Notes: a model not told the origin generated them from the letters alone. 64,000 nt of DNA from Labedaea rhizosphaerae (GCF_004362825.1 NZ_SNXZ01000002.1:613268-677267); one strand, 5' to 3'. Shown: positions 41,707-50,854, numbered from the stretch's first letter. Program-made: numbers and translations.

Positions 41707-42647
41707 CGCTGCCCTCCTGCGGATTCCACGGATTCCATCGCGGGAGCGGTGATCCCGAACTCGACGGAGTCCCGCGTGAGTTCCATGAACGCCTCTTCCA
41801 GCGACGCGAGCACCGGGGTCAGCTCGAACACCGGGATGCCGTGCTCGAGCGCGGCCGTGCCGATCTCGTCGCTGCTGAGCCCGGTCACCTCGAGCCGGTC
41901 GGCCGCGCTGCTGGCGATCGTCACGGCCGGTCGGGCAAGCAGCTCGCGCAGCTCGGCCGCCTTCGGGGTGCGGACCTTGACGACGTTGCGCGACGACCCG
42001 GTGATCACCTCGGAGACGTCGACGTCGGCCAGCAACCGCCCCTTACCGATGATGATCACCTGTTCGGCGGTCAGCGCCATCTCGCTCATCAGGTGCGAGG
42101 ACACGAACACGGTGCGCCCCTCGGCCGCCAGCGACCGCAACAGCGTGCGGATCCACAGGATGCCCTCGGGATCGAGACCGTTGACCGGCTCATCGAGCAC
42201 CAGCGTGTGCGGGTCGCCCAGCAACGCCGACGCGATGCCCAGACGCTGCCCCATGCCCAGCGAGAAGCCGCGCACCCGCTTGCCCGCGACCTCGGCCAGC
42301 CCGACGAGCTCCAATACCTCGTCCACCCGCCGCACCGGGATACCGGTGGTGGCCGCCAACGCCAGCAGGTGGTTGCGCGCACTGCGTCCGGTGTGGATCG
42401 ACCGCGCCTCCAGCAGCGCACCGACTTCGCGCAGCGGTGCACGGTGTTCCGCGTAGGGCTTCCCGTTCACCGTCACCGTGCCGGCGCTGGGCGTGTCCAG
42501 GCCGACGATCATCCGCATGGTCGTGGACTTGCCGGCCCCGTTCGGTCCCAGGAACCCGGTGACGATCCCGGGCCGGACATCGAACGTCAGGTCGGACACA
42601 GCGGTCTTGCCGCCATAGCGTTTGGTCAAGCCTTGCGCCTCGATCAC
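41703..42647 (-). CDS. ABC transporter ATP-binding protein (set A)
   Basis: 314 residues. Walker A GPNGAGKSTT, Q-loop region, signature GFSLGMGQRLGIA (for LSGGQ), Walker B TLVLDEPVNGLDPEG, switch His in VFVSSHLMSE. A 90-residue C-terminal extension ends in LEEAFMELTRDSVEFG. It is strongly similar to the ATPase at 54365-55297, so the two sets are paralogous. It forms the exporter with the overlapping permease gene. Confidence 0.95.
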   Translation of the reverse strand: MIEAQGLTKRYGGKTAVSDLTFDVRPGIVTGFLGPNGAGKSTTMRMIVGLDTPSAGTVTVNGKPYAEHRAPLREVGALLEARSIHTGRSARNHLLALAATTGIPVRRVDEVLELVGLAEVAGKRVRGFSLGMGQRLGIASALLGDPHTLVLDEPVNGLDPEGILWIRTLLRSLAAEGRTVFVSSHLMSEMALTAEQVIIIGKGRLLADVDVSEVITGSSRNVVKVRTPKAAELRELLARPAVTIASSAADRLEVTGLSSDEIGTAALEHGIPVFELTPVLASLEEAFMELTRDSVEFGITAPAMESVESAGGQR

Positions 42648-43028
42648 GGGCTTTGCCTTCCGATCGGGATATCGACGTGACGGTAGGAGGGCGATGCACC
42701 CGGTCGCGTCAGACCATGGGCGGACAGGTGCCTGCGATCGTCAACCGAAAGTCGCAGACCGCTGTCCCCCGTTTACCGGTTCGCGCAACGTCACCTCATG
42801 CGGTGTGAAGTTGACCGGCTGCGACCGCCCGGACTGAATTCACAGCGGGGTCACACCACCGCCACAACCGAGCCGATGCGGTGTTCTCGTTGTTCGAACA
42901 GCGAATCAGCCACCAACCTCTGACCGCGGTCGCACCGGCGGGACCGCGGTGGTGATCGCTATCGAACTGCCCCGGCTGCCCGGGCTGCTCCGGCTCGCCG
43001 ACGAAGTTCCCCGACTCGATTAGCCCTC
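42648..43028. other. Divergent intergenic region
   Basis: It holds the promoter for the minus-strand ABC/two-component run. The rest has no open frame with sense, no repeat and no clear hairpin. The regulatory sites for the iron permease lie just beyond, at 43029-43082. Confidence 0.4.
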
Positions 43029-43045
43029 GGTAAGCCGACGGCAAA
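43029..43045 (+). promoter_or_regulatory. 17-base motif, copy 1 (GGTAAGCCGACGGCAAA)
   Basis: One of four similar 17-mers in intergenic DNA of this block. It lies 83 bases before the iron-permease ATG, just upstream of the iron box. Confidence 0.45.
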
Positions 43046-43063
43046 ATGTCCGCCAGAGGGTGG

Positions 43064-43082
43064 TTAGGTTAGGCTGTACTTC
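43064..43082 (+). promoter_or_regulatory. Iron box (IdeR/DmdR1-type)
   Basis: TTAGGTTAGGCTGTACTTC matches the actinobacterial consensus TTAGGTTAGGCTAACCTAA exactly over the first 12 positions. It lies 45 bases upstream of an iron-permease start, where an iron-loaded repressor would block transcription. Confidence 0.7.
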
Positions 43083-43127
43083 ATAGGCTCCGACGAGTCA
43101 CGAGCACCCCTTCGGACTGGAGCACGT

Positions 43128-43982
43128 ATGGTCTTCGGCAACGCCCTCATCGGACTCCGCGAAGGCCTGGAGGCAGCGCTCGTCGTGAGCATCCTGGTCG
43201 CCTTCCTGGTCAAGGCCGATCGCCGCGGTTCGTTGCCCTGGGTGTGGCTGGGCGTGCTGGTCGCCGTCGCCCTGTCGGCGGCGTTCGGCTGGCTGATCAC
43301 CTTCACCCAGCACCAGATGACGTTCGAGCAGAAGGAAGTCTTCGGCGGCTCCATGTCCCTGATCGCCGTCGCCTTCGTCACGGGCATGATCTTCTGGATG
43401 CGCCGGGCCGCGCGGACGATCAGCACCGAACTGCGCGGCAAACTGGGCACGGCCCTCGAGGTCGGGCCGTGGGCAGTCGCCGTCATGGCCTTCCTCGCGG
43501 TCGGCCGTGAAGGCCTCGAGACCGCCACCTTGTTCTACTCCGCCGCACAAGGATCCGCCTCCGGCACCAGCCGGCCGCTGATCGGGTTCCTGGTCGGCAT
43601 CGCCGTCGCGGTCGTGCTCGCGTTCGCCCTGTACAAGGGCGCGCTGCGGATCAACCTGGGCAGGTTCTTCACCATCACCGGCGCCCTGCTGATCTTCGTC
43701 GCGGCCGGGGTGCTCGCCTACGGCCTGCACGACCTGCAGGAGGGCGGCGTCCTGCCGGGCCTGCACACGCTCGCGTTCGACCTGTCCGGGCCGATGCCCG
43801 AGGACTCCTGGTACGGCGCGCTGCTCAAGGGCGTCTTCAACTACTCGGCGCAGACGACCGTGCTGCAGGCGATCGCGTGGATCGTCTACATCGCCGTCGT
43901 GCTGCCGCTGTTCCTGCGCAAGCGCAAAGCGCCCGTCAAGAAGCAGGAGCAGCCGGCGGTCGCGGCGACGGCTCAGCGATGA
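43128..43982 (+). CDS. efeU: FTR1/EfeU-type iron permease
   Basis: 284 residues with seven membrane helices and both iron-coordinating signatures: REGLEAAL at 11-18 and REGLETATL near 127. This is the permease of high-affinity ferrous/ferric uptake. EfeO and EfeB, the usual periplasmic partners, are not encoded next to it here. The upstream iron box implies expression under iron limitation. The C-terminus is a basic cytosolic tail (LRKRKAPVKKQEQ). Confidence 0.9.
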   Translation: MVFGNALIGLREGLEAALVVSILVAFLVKADRRGSLPWVWLGVLVAVALSAAFGWLITFTQHQMTFEQKEVFGGSMSLIAVAFVTGMIFWMRRAARTISTELRGKLGTALEVGPWAVAVMAFLAVGREGLETATLFYSAAQGSASGTSRPLIGFLVGIAVAVVLAFALYKGALRINLGRFFTITGALLIFVAAGVLAYGLHDLQEGGVLPGLHTLAFDLSGPMPEDSWYGALLKGVFNYSAQTTVLQAIAWIVYIAVVLPLFLRKRKAPVKKQEQPAVAATAQR

Positions 43983-44087
43983 CGGGTCACCGCCTGAGGC
44001 GCACCGTCCACATCGAACGCAGCCGACGGGATCATCGCCGTCTACGCACGAAGGTCGCGGAAGTGGAGTCGCGGTAACCGAACCGAC

Positions 44088-44104
44088 TTTGCCACGCGCT
44101 AACC
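44088..44104 (-). promoter_or_regulatory. 17-base motif, copy 2 (GGTTAGCGCGTGGCAAA on minus)
   Basis: It lies between the iron-permease stop and the glycosyltransferase start, 86 bases before that ATG, in reverse orientation to the other copies. Confidence 0.4.
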
Positions 44105-44189
44105 GCCATCTGGTCCGGGCAACACCCGCGCATCCATACCGTCCATGGTGGGCCGTCGGCAGCGGCCGCCGAGCCGACGGAGGTCGTGG

Positions 44190-45293
44190 ATGCGCGGTGC
44201 GACAACAGCTCCCACCCGAATCGTCGTTGTCTCGGCGAGCGTCGGCGACGGGCACGACGGCGTCGCTCACGAACTCGGGCGCAGGCTGGAGTCAGCGGGC
44301 ATGACCGCCGACCACGTCGACTTCGTGTCGGTATGGCCCGGCGGATCGCTGCTCAAGCGCGCGTACCGGCGGCAACTGGACGTGGCACCGGCGTCGTGGG
44401 GATACCTGCTGCGCGCGTTGGGACGCAGCCGGGTCCTCCGCGCGCTTGTTGTGTTCTGGGCGGCCGTTGGCTCGTCGCGACGCCTGCGTCGCGTGTGCGC
44501 GGGAGCCGATCTGGTCGTTACGACCTACCCCCTCGCGGCGCAAGCCCTGGGACGGCTACGCCGCCGGGGCAAGCTCGACGTCCCGGCGGTAGCGGTGCTG
44601 ACCGAAATGGCGGTGCATCCACTGTGGATCGATACGGGGGTGTCCGCCTACATGGCACTGCACGAGGTCGCGGCCGAGCAGGCGCGCGCACACGGCGCCA
44701 CGGCGGTCGAGGTCACCGGACCGGTTGTCCGCCCGGCATTTCACCCGGTGCGGACAGCTCGGGATCAAGTGCACGCGCGGACACGGTTCGGTTTGCCGCC
44801 TCGGGCGACGCTGGCCCTGGTGGTGGCGGGTGCTTGGGGCGTCGGCGAGGTTGTCGCCGCGGCGGCGGATCTGGCGGCTACTGGCCTTGTCGTCCCGGTG
44901 GTGGCCTGCGGCCGCAACACCCGGCTGGCCGTGGAGCTCACCGCGGCCGGCACGGCGATAGCGGTCGGCTGGACCGACGCGATGGCCGAACTCATGCGTG
45001 CCTGCGACGTCGTGGTGCAGAACGCGGGCGGGCTGTCCTCGGTGGAGGCCATCGCCTGCGGCTTGCCGGTCCTCACCTACCGCTGCCTGCCCGGCCACGG
45101 TGCGATGAACGCGGCCGGGCTCGCCGACTCGACCTGGATCCCGTGGGTGCGAGACCCTTCCGGTCTGGTTGAGGCACTCACCACCGCTCTGACCGCGAAC
45201 CGCACGAAGGACCCTCGGCAAGGCATTGTCGGGGTCGACCCGGTCGAGCGGCTGACAGCCATGGCGAAACAAACGAAGGAGTCCCGCGCGTGA
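44190..45293 (+). CDS. MGDG-synthase-like glycosyltransferase (GT28 fold)
   Basis: 367 residues from an ATG (MRGATTAPTR) with GGAGG seven bases upstream. The N-terminal domain reads VVVSASVGDGHDGVAHELGR, the signature of galactosyldiacylglycerol synthases and UgtP-like enzymes. A C-terminal GT-B nucleotide-sugar site follows (VGWTDAMAELMRACDVVVQN, AGGLSSVEAIACGLPVLTYR). It is expected at the inner membrane face, adding sugar to a lipid. It is coupled by a 4-base overlap to a polysaccharide deacetylase, which suggests glycolipid or wall-polymer work. Confidence 0.88.
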   Translation: MRGATTAPTRIVVVSASVGDGHDGVAHELGRRLESAGMTADHVDFVSVWPGGSLLKRAYRRQLDVAPASWGYLLRALGRSRVLRALVVFWAAVGSSRRLRRVCAGADLVVTTYPLAAQALGRLRRRGKLDVPAVAVLTEMAVHPLWIDTGVSAYMALHEVAAEQARAHGATAVEVTGPVVRPAFHPVRTARDQVHARTRFGLPPRATLALVVAGAWGVGEVVAAAADLAATGLVVPVVACGRNTRLAVELTAAGTAIAVGWTDAMAELMRACDVVVQNAGGLSSVEAIACGLPVLTYRCLPGHGAMNAAGLADSTWIPWVRDPSGLVEALTTALTANRTKDPRQGIVGVDPVERLTAMAKQTKESRA

Positions 45294-46012
45294 TCAGCCG
45301 GTTCGCGGCCGTGGCGCTGGCCGCACACGCAGTCCCCGCCCTGACGACCATTGCCCCGTTGCGCCGTGTGGCGTTCCCGCGATTGTCTGGCATCGGCGAC
45401 CCGGCGCACCTCGCGCTCACCTTCGACGACGGCCCGGACTCCCGTTCGACACCGGCATTCCTTGCCGAACTCGACCGGCTCGGCGTCCGGGCCACGTTCT
45501 TCCTGCTCGGCCGCATGCTGGCGATCACCCCGCACCTGGGGCGTGAACTCGTCGCGGCGGGCCACGAGATCGGCCTGCACGGCTGGGATCACCGGATGCT
45601 GCTCGCGCGCGGACCGAGAAGCACCTACAGCGACCTCGCACGGGGGCGCGACCTCATCGCCGAGGTCACCGGCGCTCCCCCGTCCTGGTACCGGCCGCCC
45701 TACGGCGTCCTCACGGGCAGCGCGCTCACCGCGGCCCGCAAACTCGGCCTCACACCCGTTCTGTGGACCTCGTGGGGCCGCGACTGGACCGCGAGCGCCA
45801 CTCCGGCCTCGGTACTGCACACCGTGGGCCACCAGTTGGCCGGCGGCACAGTGCTGCTGCACGACTCGGACTGCACGTCAGCGCCCGATGCGTGGCACGC
45901 CACGCTCGGCGCGCTCGCTCCCCTGGTCGGCCGGGCGCGAGCGCAGCAACTCACCGTCGGGCCACTTCGCGACCACTACCGCGAGCACGCCGGCGACCAC
46001 CGCACCAAGTAG
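45290..46012 (+). CDS. Polysaccharide deacetylase (NodB family)
   Basis: 240 residues with the five CE4 motifs: TFDDGPDSRS (metal Asp and base), HGWDHRML (metal His pair), RPPYG, and late VLHTVGHQLAGGTVLLHDSD. It has a short hydrophobic N-terminus but no certain cleavage site. It should remove N-acetyl groups from a glycan. Its last 135 bases overlap antisense with the PAP2 gene, and both reading frames look genuine. Confidence 0.9.
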   Translation: MISRFAAVALAAHAVPALTTIAPLRRVAFPRLSGIGDPAHLALTFDDGPDSRSTPAFLAELDRLGVRATFFLLGRMLAITPHLGRELVAAGHEIGLHGWDHRMLLARGPRSTYSDLARGRDLIAEVTGAPPSWYRPPYGVLTGSALTAARKLGLTPVLWTSWGRDWTASATPASVLHTVGHQLAGGTVLLHDSDCTSAPDAWHATLGALAPLVGRARAQQLTVGPLRDHYREHAGDHRTK

Positions 46013-46495
46013 GAATCCGGCGAGGACGTCGTGCGGGTAGTGCGCGCCGACATAGACCCGGCTGTAGCCCATCACGACCGCCAGCAGGACGGCCAGCACG
46101 CCGAGTCCACGGTGCAGGATCATGATCACGACGGCGGCCGCGGCGACGATCACCTCGTGGTTGCTGGGAAAGCTGTAGTCGGTGGCGAAGTCGCACGGCG
46201 CCACGGTCACGACTCCGTGCAGCGCGAGGCAGGGGCGTGGTTCCCGCACGATGATTTTCACCAGGTTGCTGACCGCATAGGCAACGAGGACCGTCGCGGG
46301 CGGCCACAGGACCGTCTTCCAGGTGACTGGTGCACCCTTGTTGGCGAGGCGCCAGGCGAGCACCATCAGCGCGCCGAAGAGCACCACACCGTAGTCGCTG
46401 TAGAGCACCATCGGCTCCTGCAGCCACGGTGTCCGCTGCGCGAAGTCGATCGTCGCGGAGTACCAGCCGTCGTCGATCGCGGCCAAGGCGATCAC
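45878..46495 (-). CDS. PAP2-family phosphatase
   Basis: 205 residues. All three PAP2 motifs are present: KIIVREPRP, PSNH within YSFPSNHEVI, and SRVYVGAHYPHD. Five to six membrane helices place it in the membrane, acting on a lipid pyrophosphate or phosphatidic acid. The C-terminal 45 residues are polar and encoded antisense to the deacetylase gene. It starts inside the end of the dedA-like gene (ATGA overlap), and the two are co-expressed. Confidence 0.92.
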   Translation of the reverse strand: MIALAAIDDGWYSATIDFAQRTPWLQEPMVLYSDYGVVLFGALMVLAWRLANKGAPVTWKTVLWPPATVLVAYAVSNLVKIIVREPRPCLALHGVVTVAPCDFATDYSFPSNHEVIVAAAAVVIMILHRGLGVLAVLLAVVMGYSRVYVGAHYPHDVLAGFLLGAVVAGVLAVVVAKWPDGELLRSRPADQGSERAERGVPRIGR

Positions 46496-47145
46496 CGGCG
46501 ATCACCGGTCGCGCTCTTGCGCGCCAGGTAGACCTGTCGGGCGACCGGGAGCAGCGACAGGACGACGATGCCGGCGATCACCGGCAGCAGGTACTGGTCG
46601 ATGTTCGGGACGGACGACCCGAGCAGGAACCCGGCCATGGTGACCCCGATCGTCCACACCAGACCGCCGATCGCCTGCCACAGCGTGAACACCCCGACCG
46701 GCACGCCGGTGATGCCCGCGAGCGGGTTGAGCACGGTGCGCACGACCGGGATGAACCGGGCGAGCACGATCGCCTTGCCGTGGCCGTAGCGCTCGAGCAC
46801 CCTGGCGCTGTTTTCGACGCCGTTGTGGACGTGCCGGTTGCGGATCCGCCGCAACACCGCTGTGCCGCCCCGTTTGCCGATGACGTACCCGGTCTGGGCG
46901 CCGAGGATGGCTCCGAGCGCCGCGGCCACGATGACCAGAGGCAACGACAGGTGCACCGCTGAGGTGGTAGCGGTCGCGGCGAGCACTCCGGCGGTGAACA
47001 GCAGGGAGTCACCGGGCAGGAAGAACCCGATGAGCAACCCGGTTTCGGCGAACATCACAAGGAACACACCCAGCGCGCCGAAGGTCGTCAGGAGCGCTGC
47101 CGGATCGGTCAGCGGCAAGGCGAGCGAGGTTGGCAAGACGTACAA
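46492..47145 (-). CDS. dedA: DedA-family membrane protein
   Basis: 217 residues with the SNARE-associated/DedA core: VFLVMFAETGLLIGFFLPGD at 27-46, GYVIGKRGG near 83, and FARFIPVVRTVLNPLAGIT-like ARFIPVVRTVLNPLAGITGV near 125. Such proteins are linked to lipid-carrier (C55-P, PE) flipping and resistance to cationic peptides. It is coupled to a PAP2 phosphatase gene, a pairing that fits undecaprenyl-phosphate recycling. A 17-base motif lies upstream at 47220. Confidence 0.92.
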   Translation of the reverse strand: MYVLPTSLALPLTDPAALLTTFGALGVFLVMFAETGLLIGFFLPGDSLLFTAGVLAATATTSAVHLSLPLVIVAAALGAILGAQTGYVIGKRGGTAVLRRIRNRHVHNGVENSARVLERYGHGKAIVLARFIPVVRTVLNPLAGITGVPVGVFTLWQAIGGLVWTIGVTMAGFLLGSSVPNIDQYLLPVIAGIVVLSLLPVARQVYLARKSATGDRR

Positions 47146-47219
47146 GTCCTTCGTCGACAGTCGAGTGGCATCCCTCCCGTCACGCTAAGCGGCCGTAGAT
47201 GCGCGGTTCATGAACCGTG

Positions 47220-47236
47220 GGTTAGCGCACGGCAAA
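47220..47236 (+). promoter_or_regulatory. 17-base motif, copy 3 (GGTTAGCGCACGGCAAA)
   Basis: It lies in the divergent region between dedA (minus, start 47145) and the SHOCT gene (plus, start 47323). It is preceded by GTTCATGAACC, a block also seen near copy 4. Confidence 0.5.
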
Positions 47237-47322
47237 TCACGTTTTTTGCGTTCCGCTTGCCGTCCACTGGCGAAGGGCGGGGATTGTGTGGCTACCGTCG
47301 ATCCGGGAAGGGAGTTCGCGCC

Positions 47323-47682
47323 ATGGCGATCATGTCGAGGTTCTGGGCTGGACACGCAGGCGCCGCGCAGTTCGTGCCGGCGGTGATCGCGACGTTCGTC
47401 GTGGCATGGGTAGCCGGTTGGGTGCTGCAGAGCCGGCTTCCGCAACGGACGCGGGCGACGTCACGTTCCGCGGCACCCATCCGATCCGATGAGACAGAGC
47501 GTGCCCTGCGAAACCGCTATATCCAGGGCGATCTGGATATCGCCGAATACCTCGACCATCGCGTGCGGTCTGGGCGCGCCGGTGGCCCAGGTGTTGACCC
47601 GGAATTAGAGTGCGGACCATGGCGCGTTTGCTGGTCATCGAGGACGACGAGACGATCGGGTCGGCTCTGGAGTCGAGTCTGA
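47323..47682 (+). CDS. Membrane protein with SHOCT domain
   Basis: 119 residues from an ATG (MAIMSRFWAG). One membrane helix (FVPAVIATFVVAWVAGWVL, about 17-35), a basic linker and a SHOCT domain at about 58-85 (ERALRNRYIQGDLDIAEYLD) follow. The last 35 residues overlap the start of the response regulator gene in another frame and look like noise, so the natural end may differ. SHOCT domains are short oligomerisation or regulatory tails. It heads the response regulator/kinase pair. Confidence 0.65.
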   Translation: MAIMSRFWAGHAGAAQFVPAVIATFVVAWVAGWVLQSRLPQRTRATSRSAAPIRSDETERALRNRYIQGDLDIAEYLDHRVRSGRAGGPGVDPELECGPWRVCWSSRTTRRSGRLWSRV

Positions 47683-48314
47683 GCCGTCACGGTCACGCCG
47701 TGCGCTGGATGCGCAACGGCCACGACGCCCTGCGCGACACAGACGGTCATACGTTCGATCTGGCGCTGGTTGACCTGGGCCTGCCCGACCTCGACGGCAT
47801 CGAGGTGTGCCGCCGGTTGCGTGAGGTCCAACCCGGTTGTGTGCAGGTCATCCTCACCGCTCGCACCGAGGAGATGGATGTGATCGTCGGTCTCGAGGCC
47901 GGTGCCGACGACTACCTGACGAAACCGGTCCGGCTCGCCGAACTGCACGCCCGCATCCGCGCGCACCTGCGGCGCGAGTCCAGTTCGGGTGAGGACCAGA
48001 ACCCGATCGTGCACGGCCAGTTGCACATCGACCCGGCGTCGCGACGGGTCACCGTCGCCGGGCGCGAACTCAGCTTGCGGACCAAGGAATTCGACTTGCT
48101 GCTGCGCCTGGCGCGCGAGCCAGGGGTCGCGTTGCGTCGCGACACCCTGATGGCCGACGTGTGGGACGCGCACTGGTTCGGGTCGACGAAGACCCTCGAC
48201 GTGCATGTCGCAGCGCTGCGCCGCAAACTCGCCAATGCCGCGCCGGCCGCGACGCTGCCCACCATCAGCACGCTGCGCGGGCACGGCTACCGGCTCGAGC
48301 CACCATCGGACTGA
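47619..48314 (+). CDS. OmpR-family response regulator
   Basis: 231 residues starting MARLLVIEDDE. The receiver has Asp9/Asp10 and phospho-acceptor Asp52 (LALVDLGLPDLDG), then Lys in DYLTKPVR. A winged HTH Trans_reg_C lies at about 135-225 (ELSLRTKEFDLLLRLAREPG; TLDVHVAALRRKLANAAPAA). The kinase gene follows 27 bases later. It is the best local candidate to read the four 17-base motifs, which is inference. Confidence 0.95.
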   Translation: MARLLVIEDDETIGSALESSLSRHGHAVRWMRNGHDALRDTDGHTFDLALVDLGLPDLDGIEVCRRLREVQPGCVQVILTARTEEMDVIVGLEAGADDYLTKPVRLAELHARIRAHLRRESSSGEDQNPIVHGQLHIDPASRRVTVAGRELSLRTKEFDLLLRLAREPGVALRRDTLMADVWDAHWFGSTKTLDVHVAALRRKLANAAPAATLPTISTLRGHGYRLEPPSD

Positions 48315-48341
48315 GCGCGGCGACGCTCGAGGGAACCCACA

Positions 48342-49658
48342 ATGCGCAAACGGATCGCCGCGCTCACCTTGGCGGCCGCGATGCTCGCCATCACGTTGTT
48401 CGGTGTTCCGCTGGCGATCGCCGCCGCGCAGTACTACCTCACCGACGAGCGCGCCGAACTCGAGCGCGCGGCCGACGCCGCCGCGCTCACCATCGCCGCG
48501 GACACGTTGCGGGGCATCACGCCGCGGCACATGCCGGCCGTAGGAGATACGACGGATCTGGCCCTCTACGGTCGAGATGGCGTCCGGGTGCTCGGCGACG
48601 GGCCCGCCACCCTCCGCGCGGCGACACGAATCCAGCCGGGCGACGTCATCGACACCGACATGGACGACGACCTCGTCGCCATCGTGCCGATCAGCGACGG
48701 CAGCCAGGTCACCGGCGTCGTCCGCGCCGCCACCCCGCACACGGAGGTGCTCGTACGAACCGGCTTGACCTGGCTCGCAATGGCGCTGCTCGCCTCGGTC
48801 GCGTTGATCACGACCTGGCTCATCGCACGCAGGCAGGCCAGCCGGCTCGCCGCGCCACTGGAAGAACTGTCGACGGCCGCGCGCCGGCTCGGCGACGGCG
48901 ACTTCACCGTGCGCACACCGCGCGCGGGAATCCCAGAGATCGACTCGGTCAGGTCTGCACTGGATACCACCGCCGAACGGCTCAACGACCTGCTAGCACG
49001 AGAACGCGCGTTCAGCTCCGAGGCATCTCACCAGCTGCGCACCCCGCTCGCGGGGCTGCGCCTGCAGCTGGAGTCCGCATTGGACGACCCCCGCGCTGAT
49101 CCGCAGGCCGCGATCACGGCCGGGCTCGCCACCACCGACCGGCTCGACCGCACCATCACCGATCTCCTCGCATTGGCACGCGACACCCACCACGGCGACC
49201 GCGCCGCCCCGCTCGGCCCGCTGATCACCGAGCTGGAACACGAATGGCACGGCCCGCTCGCCGCCAACGGCCGGGCGCTGCGGGTATCGGTGGACCCGGA
49301 GATGACTGCCTGCCTGGTCGCGGGACCGGTCGTGCGCCAGGTGGTCGCGGTGTTGCTGGACAACGCGAGCAAACACGGCACCGGCACCGTGTCGGTACTG
49401 GCACGCGATGCCGGGGACACGCTCGCCGTCGATGTGGCCGACGAAGGCACCGACATCGACCCCGGCGCCGATGTGTTCCAGCGCCGCAGCGACCACACCG
49501 ACGCCGGCGACGGCGTCCGCGATGCGCGGCACGGCATCGGGCTTGCCCTCGCCCGGCGGCTCGCGGAGGCCGAAGGCGGCCGGCTGCGCCTGACCCGACG
49601 CTCCCCCACCACGTTCACCTTGCTTCTGCCGTTGGACACGCCAGCCGAATCCCCGTGA
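48342..49658 (+). CDS. Sensor histidine kinase (HAMP, HisKA, HATPase)
   Basis: 438 residues. Membrane helix 1 at 5-29, an extracytoplasmic sensor of about 110 residues, helix 2 at 142-162, HAMP (about 163-215) and HisKA with His230 in SEASHQLRTPLAGL. The HATPase_c follows, with N-box LLDNASKHGTG and a late GIGLALARRLAEAEGG. It pairs with the OmpR-type regulator directly upstream. Confidence 0.95.
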   Translation: MRKRIAALTLAAAMLAITLFGVPLAIAAAQYYLTDERAELERAADAAALTIAADTLRGITPRHMPAVGDTTDLALYGRDGVRVLGDGPATLRAATRIQPGDVIDTDMDDDLVAIVPISDGSQVTGVVRAATPHTEVLVRTGLTWLAMALLASVALITTWLIARRQASRLAAPLEELSTAARRLGDGDFTVRTPRAGIPEIDSVRSALDTTAERLNDLLARERAFSSEASHQLRTPLAGLRLQLESALDDPRADPQAAITAGLATTDRLDRTITDLLALARDTHHGDRAAPLGPLITELEHEWHGPLAANGRALRVSVDPEMTACLVAGPVVRQVVAVLLDNASKHGTGTVSVLARDAGDTLAVDVADEGTDIDPGADVFQRRSDHTDAGDGVRDARHGIGLALARRLAEAEGGRLRLTRRSPTTFTLLLPLDTPAESP

Positions 49659-49720
49659 ATTTGCCGGAACCTTGCCTTGGTTTGGTCTTCGCCGCACGCG
49701 CTGATTCCTAGCGTCAAGGT

Positions 49721-50854
49721 GTGCAACCACAACAGCCCCGCACAACGAGGCGCCGCGCACGCGCCGTGGCAGTCGTCGCAACCTTCGGATTCGTCACGAC
49801 CCTCCTGCCCACGGTGTCGTTCATCCGGGCCATGACGGCACCCGGCTACGCAAGCCCCGCCGCGCGAGCCGCGGACTGGCTGCGTGACCTCGGGGCGGGC
49901 AGCGTGGTCGACTTCACGCAGAACCTCTGGTACCACGGCTGTTCTCCCACCGCCTGGCCGGAGCAGAAGACAGGTCCCACAGAACCGCCGGCCGCCGGGA
50001 ACCGACTCGAAGCGCTCAAGCCGGCACCAGGTCTGCCACCGCATCCCGGCGAAGGTGAGTGGACGCCCGGGGCACGCATCACCAGCGGCACCGTGGCCCT
50101 CTACACGACCGCGTTCCGGCCCGACGCGGCGCATCCGGGGACCGTTGTCGGAGTTGCCTGGCTCGACCAGCAGGTCCTGACCACCTCGTTGACCCCCGGC
50201 ATCAAGGAGCCCACCCTGCTGTGGGGAGGCCCCGCCGAAAACTCCCAAGTACCGGCATCGCTGCGTCCCCGGTTGGTCGCCGTGTTCAACTCCGGCTACC
50301 GGATGCGCGAAGCCAACGGCGGCTTCTACCTCGATGGACGGACCGCTCGCCCGCTTCGCGACGGCGCCGCATCCGTCGTCGTGAAACGGGACGGCACCGT
50401 CGACATCGGACAGTGGGGACGCGACATGACGATGGGACCAGACGTGCTCGCCGTGCGGCAGAGCCTCGACCTGATCGTCGACCACGGCCGGCCGTTACCG
50501 GACCTGGCGACCAACCCGAACAACCAGTGGGGCGCCGAGGGCACCCAGAACCAATGCACGTGGCGCTCGGGTCTCGGTGTCGACGCACAAGGCAACCTGC
50601 GCTACGTCGCGGGTAACGGACTGACCCTCACAACCCTCGCCTCCGCCATGCAACAAGCCGGGATCATCCGCGGCCTGCAACTCGACATCCACAACGGAAT
50701 GGCCGCCTTCATCGCCCACCACCCCGGCCTCCCAAGCCAAGCCCCCACTCCTTTGCTGCCCTCGATGCCAGGACCCACATCTCGTTATCTCGTCCCGGAC
50801 CAACGCGACTTCTTCACCGTCGCGTTGCGCACCACCGCGCCGGCGGGGTCATGA
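49721..50854 (+). CDS. Phosphodiester glycosidase (NAGPA domain), exported
   Basis: 377 residues from a GTG. A membrane/signal segment lies at about 11-35 (AVAVVATFGFVTTLLPTVSF). The C-terminal 280 residues form the NAGPA/DUF2233 domain, seen in LVAVFNSGYRMREANGGFYL, VVVKRDGTVDIGQWGRDM and RGLQLDIHNGMAAFI. Enzymes of this fold split sugar-phosphodiester links, such as GlcNAc-1-P caps or wall-polymer linkages. Export fits a role in surface glycan turnover beside the wall-related genes upstream. Confidence 0.88.
   Translation: MQPQQPRTTRRRARAVAVVATFGFVTTLLPTVSFIRAMTAPGYASPAARAADWLRDLGAGSVVDFTQNLWYHGCSPTAWPEQKTGPTEPPAAGNRLEALKPAPGLPPHPGEGEWTPGARITSGTVALYTTAFRPDAAHPGTVVGVAWLDQQVLTTSLTPGIKEPTLLWGGPAENSQVPASLRPRLVAVFNSGYRMREANGGFYLDGRTARPLRDGAASVVVKRDGTVDIGQWGRDMTMGPDVLAVRQSLDLIVDHGRPLPDLATNPNNQWGAEGTQNQCTWRSGLGVDAQGNLRYVAGNGLTLTTLASAMQQAGIIRGLQLDIHNGMAAFIAHHPGLPSQAPTPLLPSMPGPTSRYLVPDQRDFFTVALRTTAPAGS

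Noticed and set aside
43098..44270. Antisense 390-codon frame over the iron permease
   Set aside because: Shadow frame of Gln/Arg/Asp-rich sequence; the permease with its REGLE motifs is clear.
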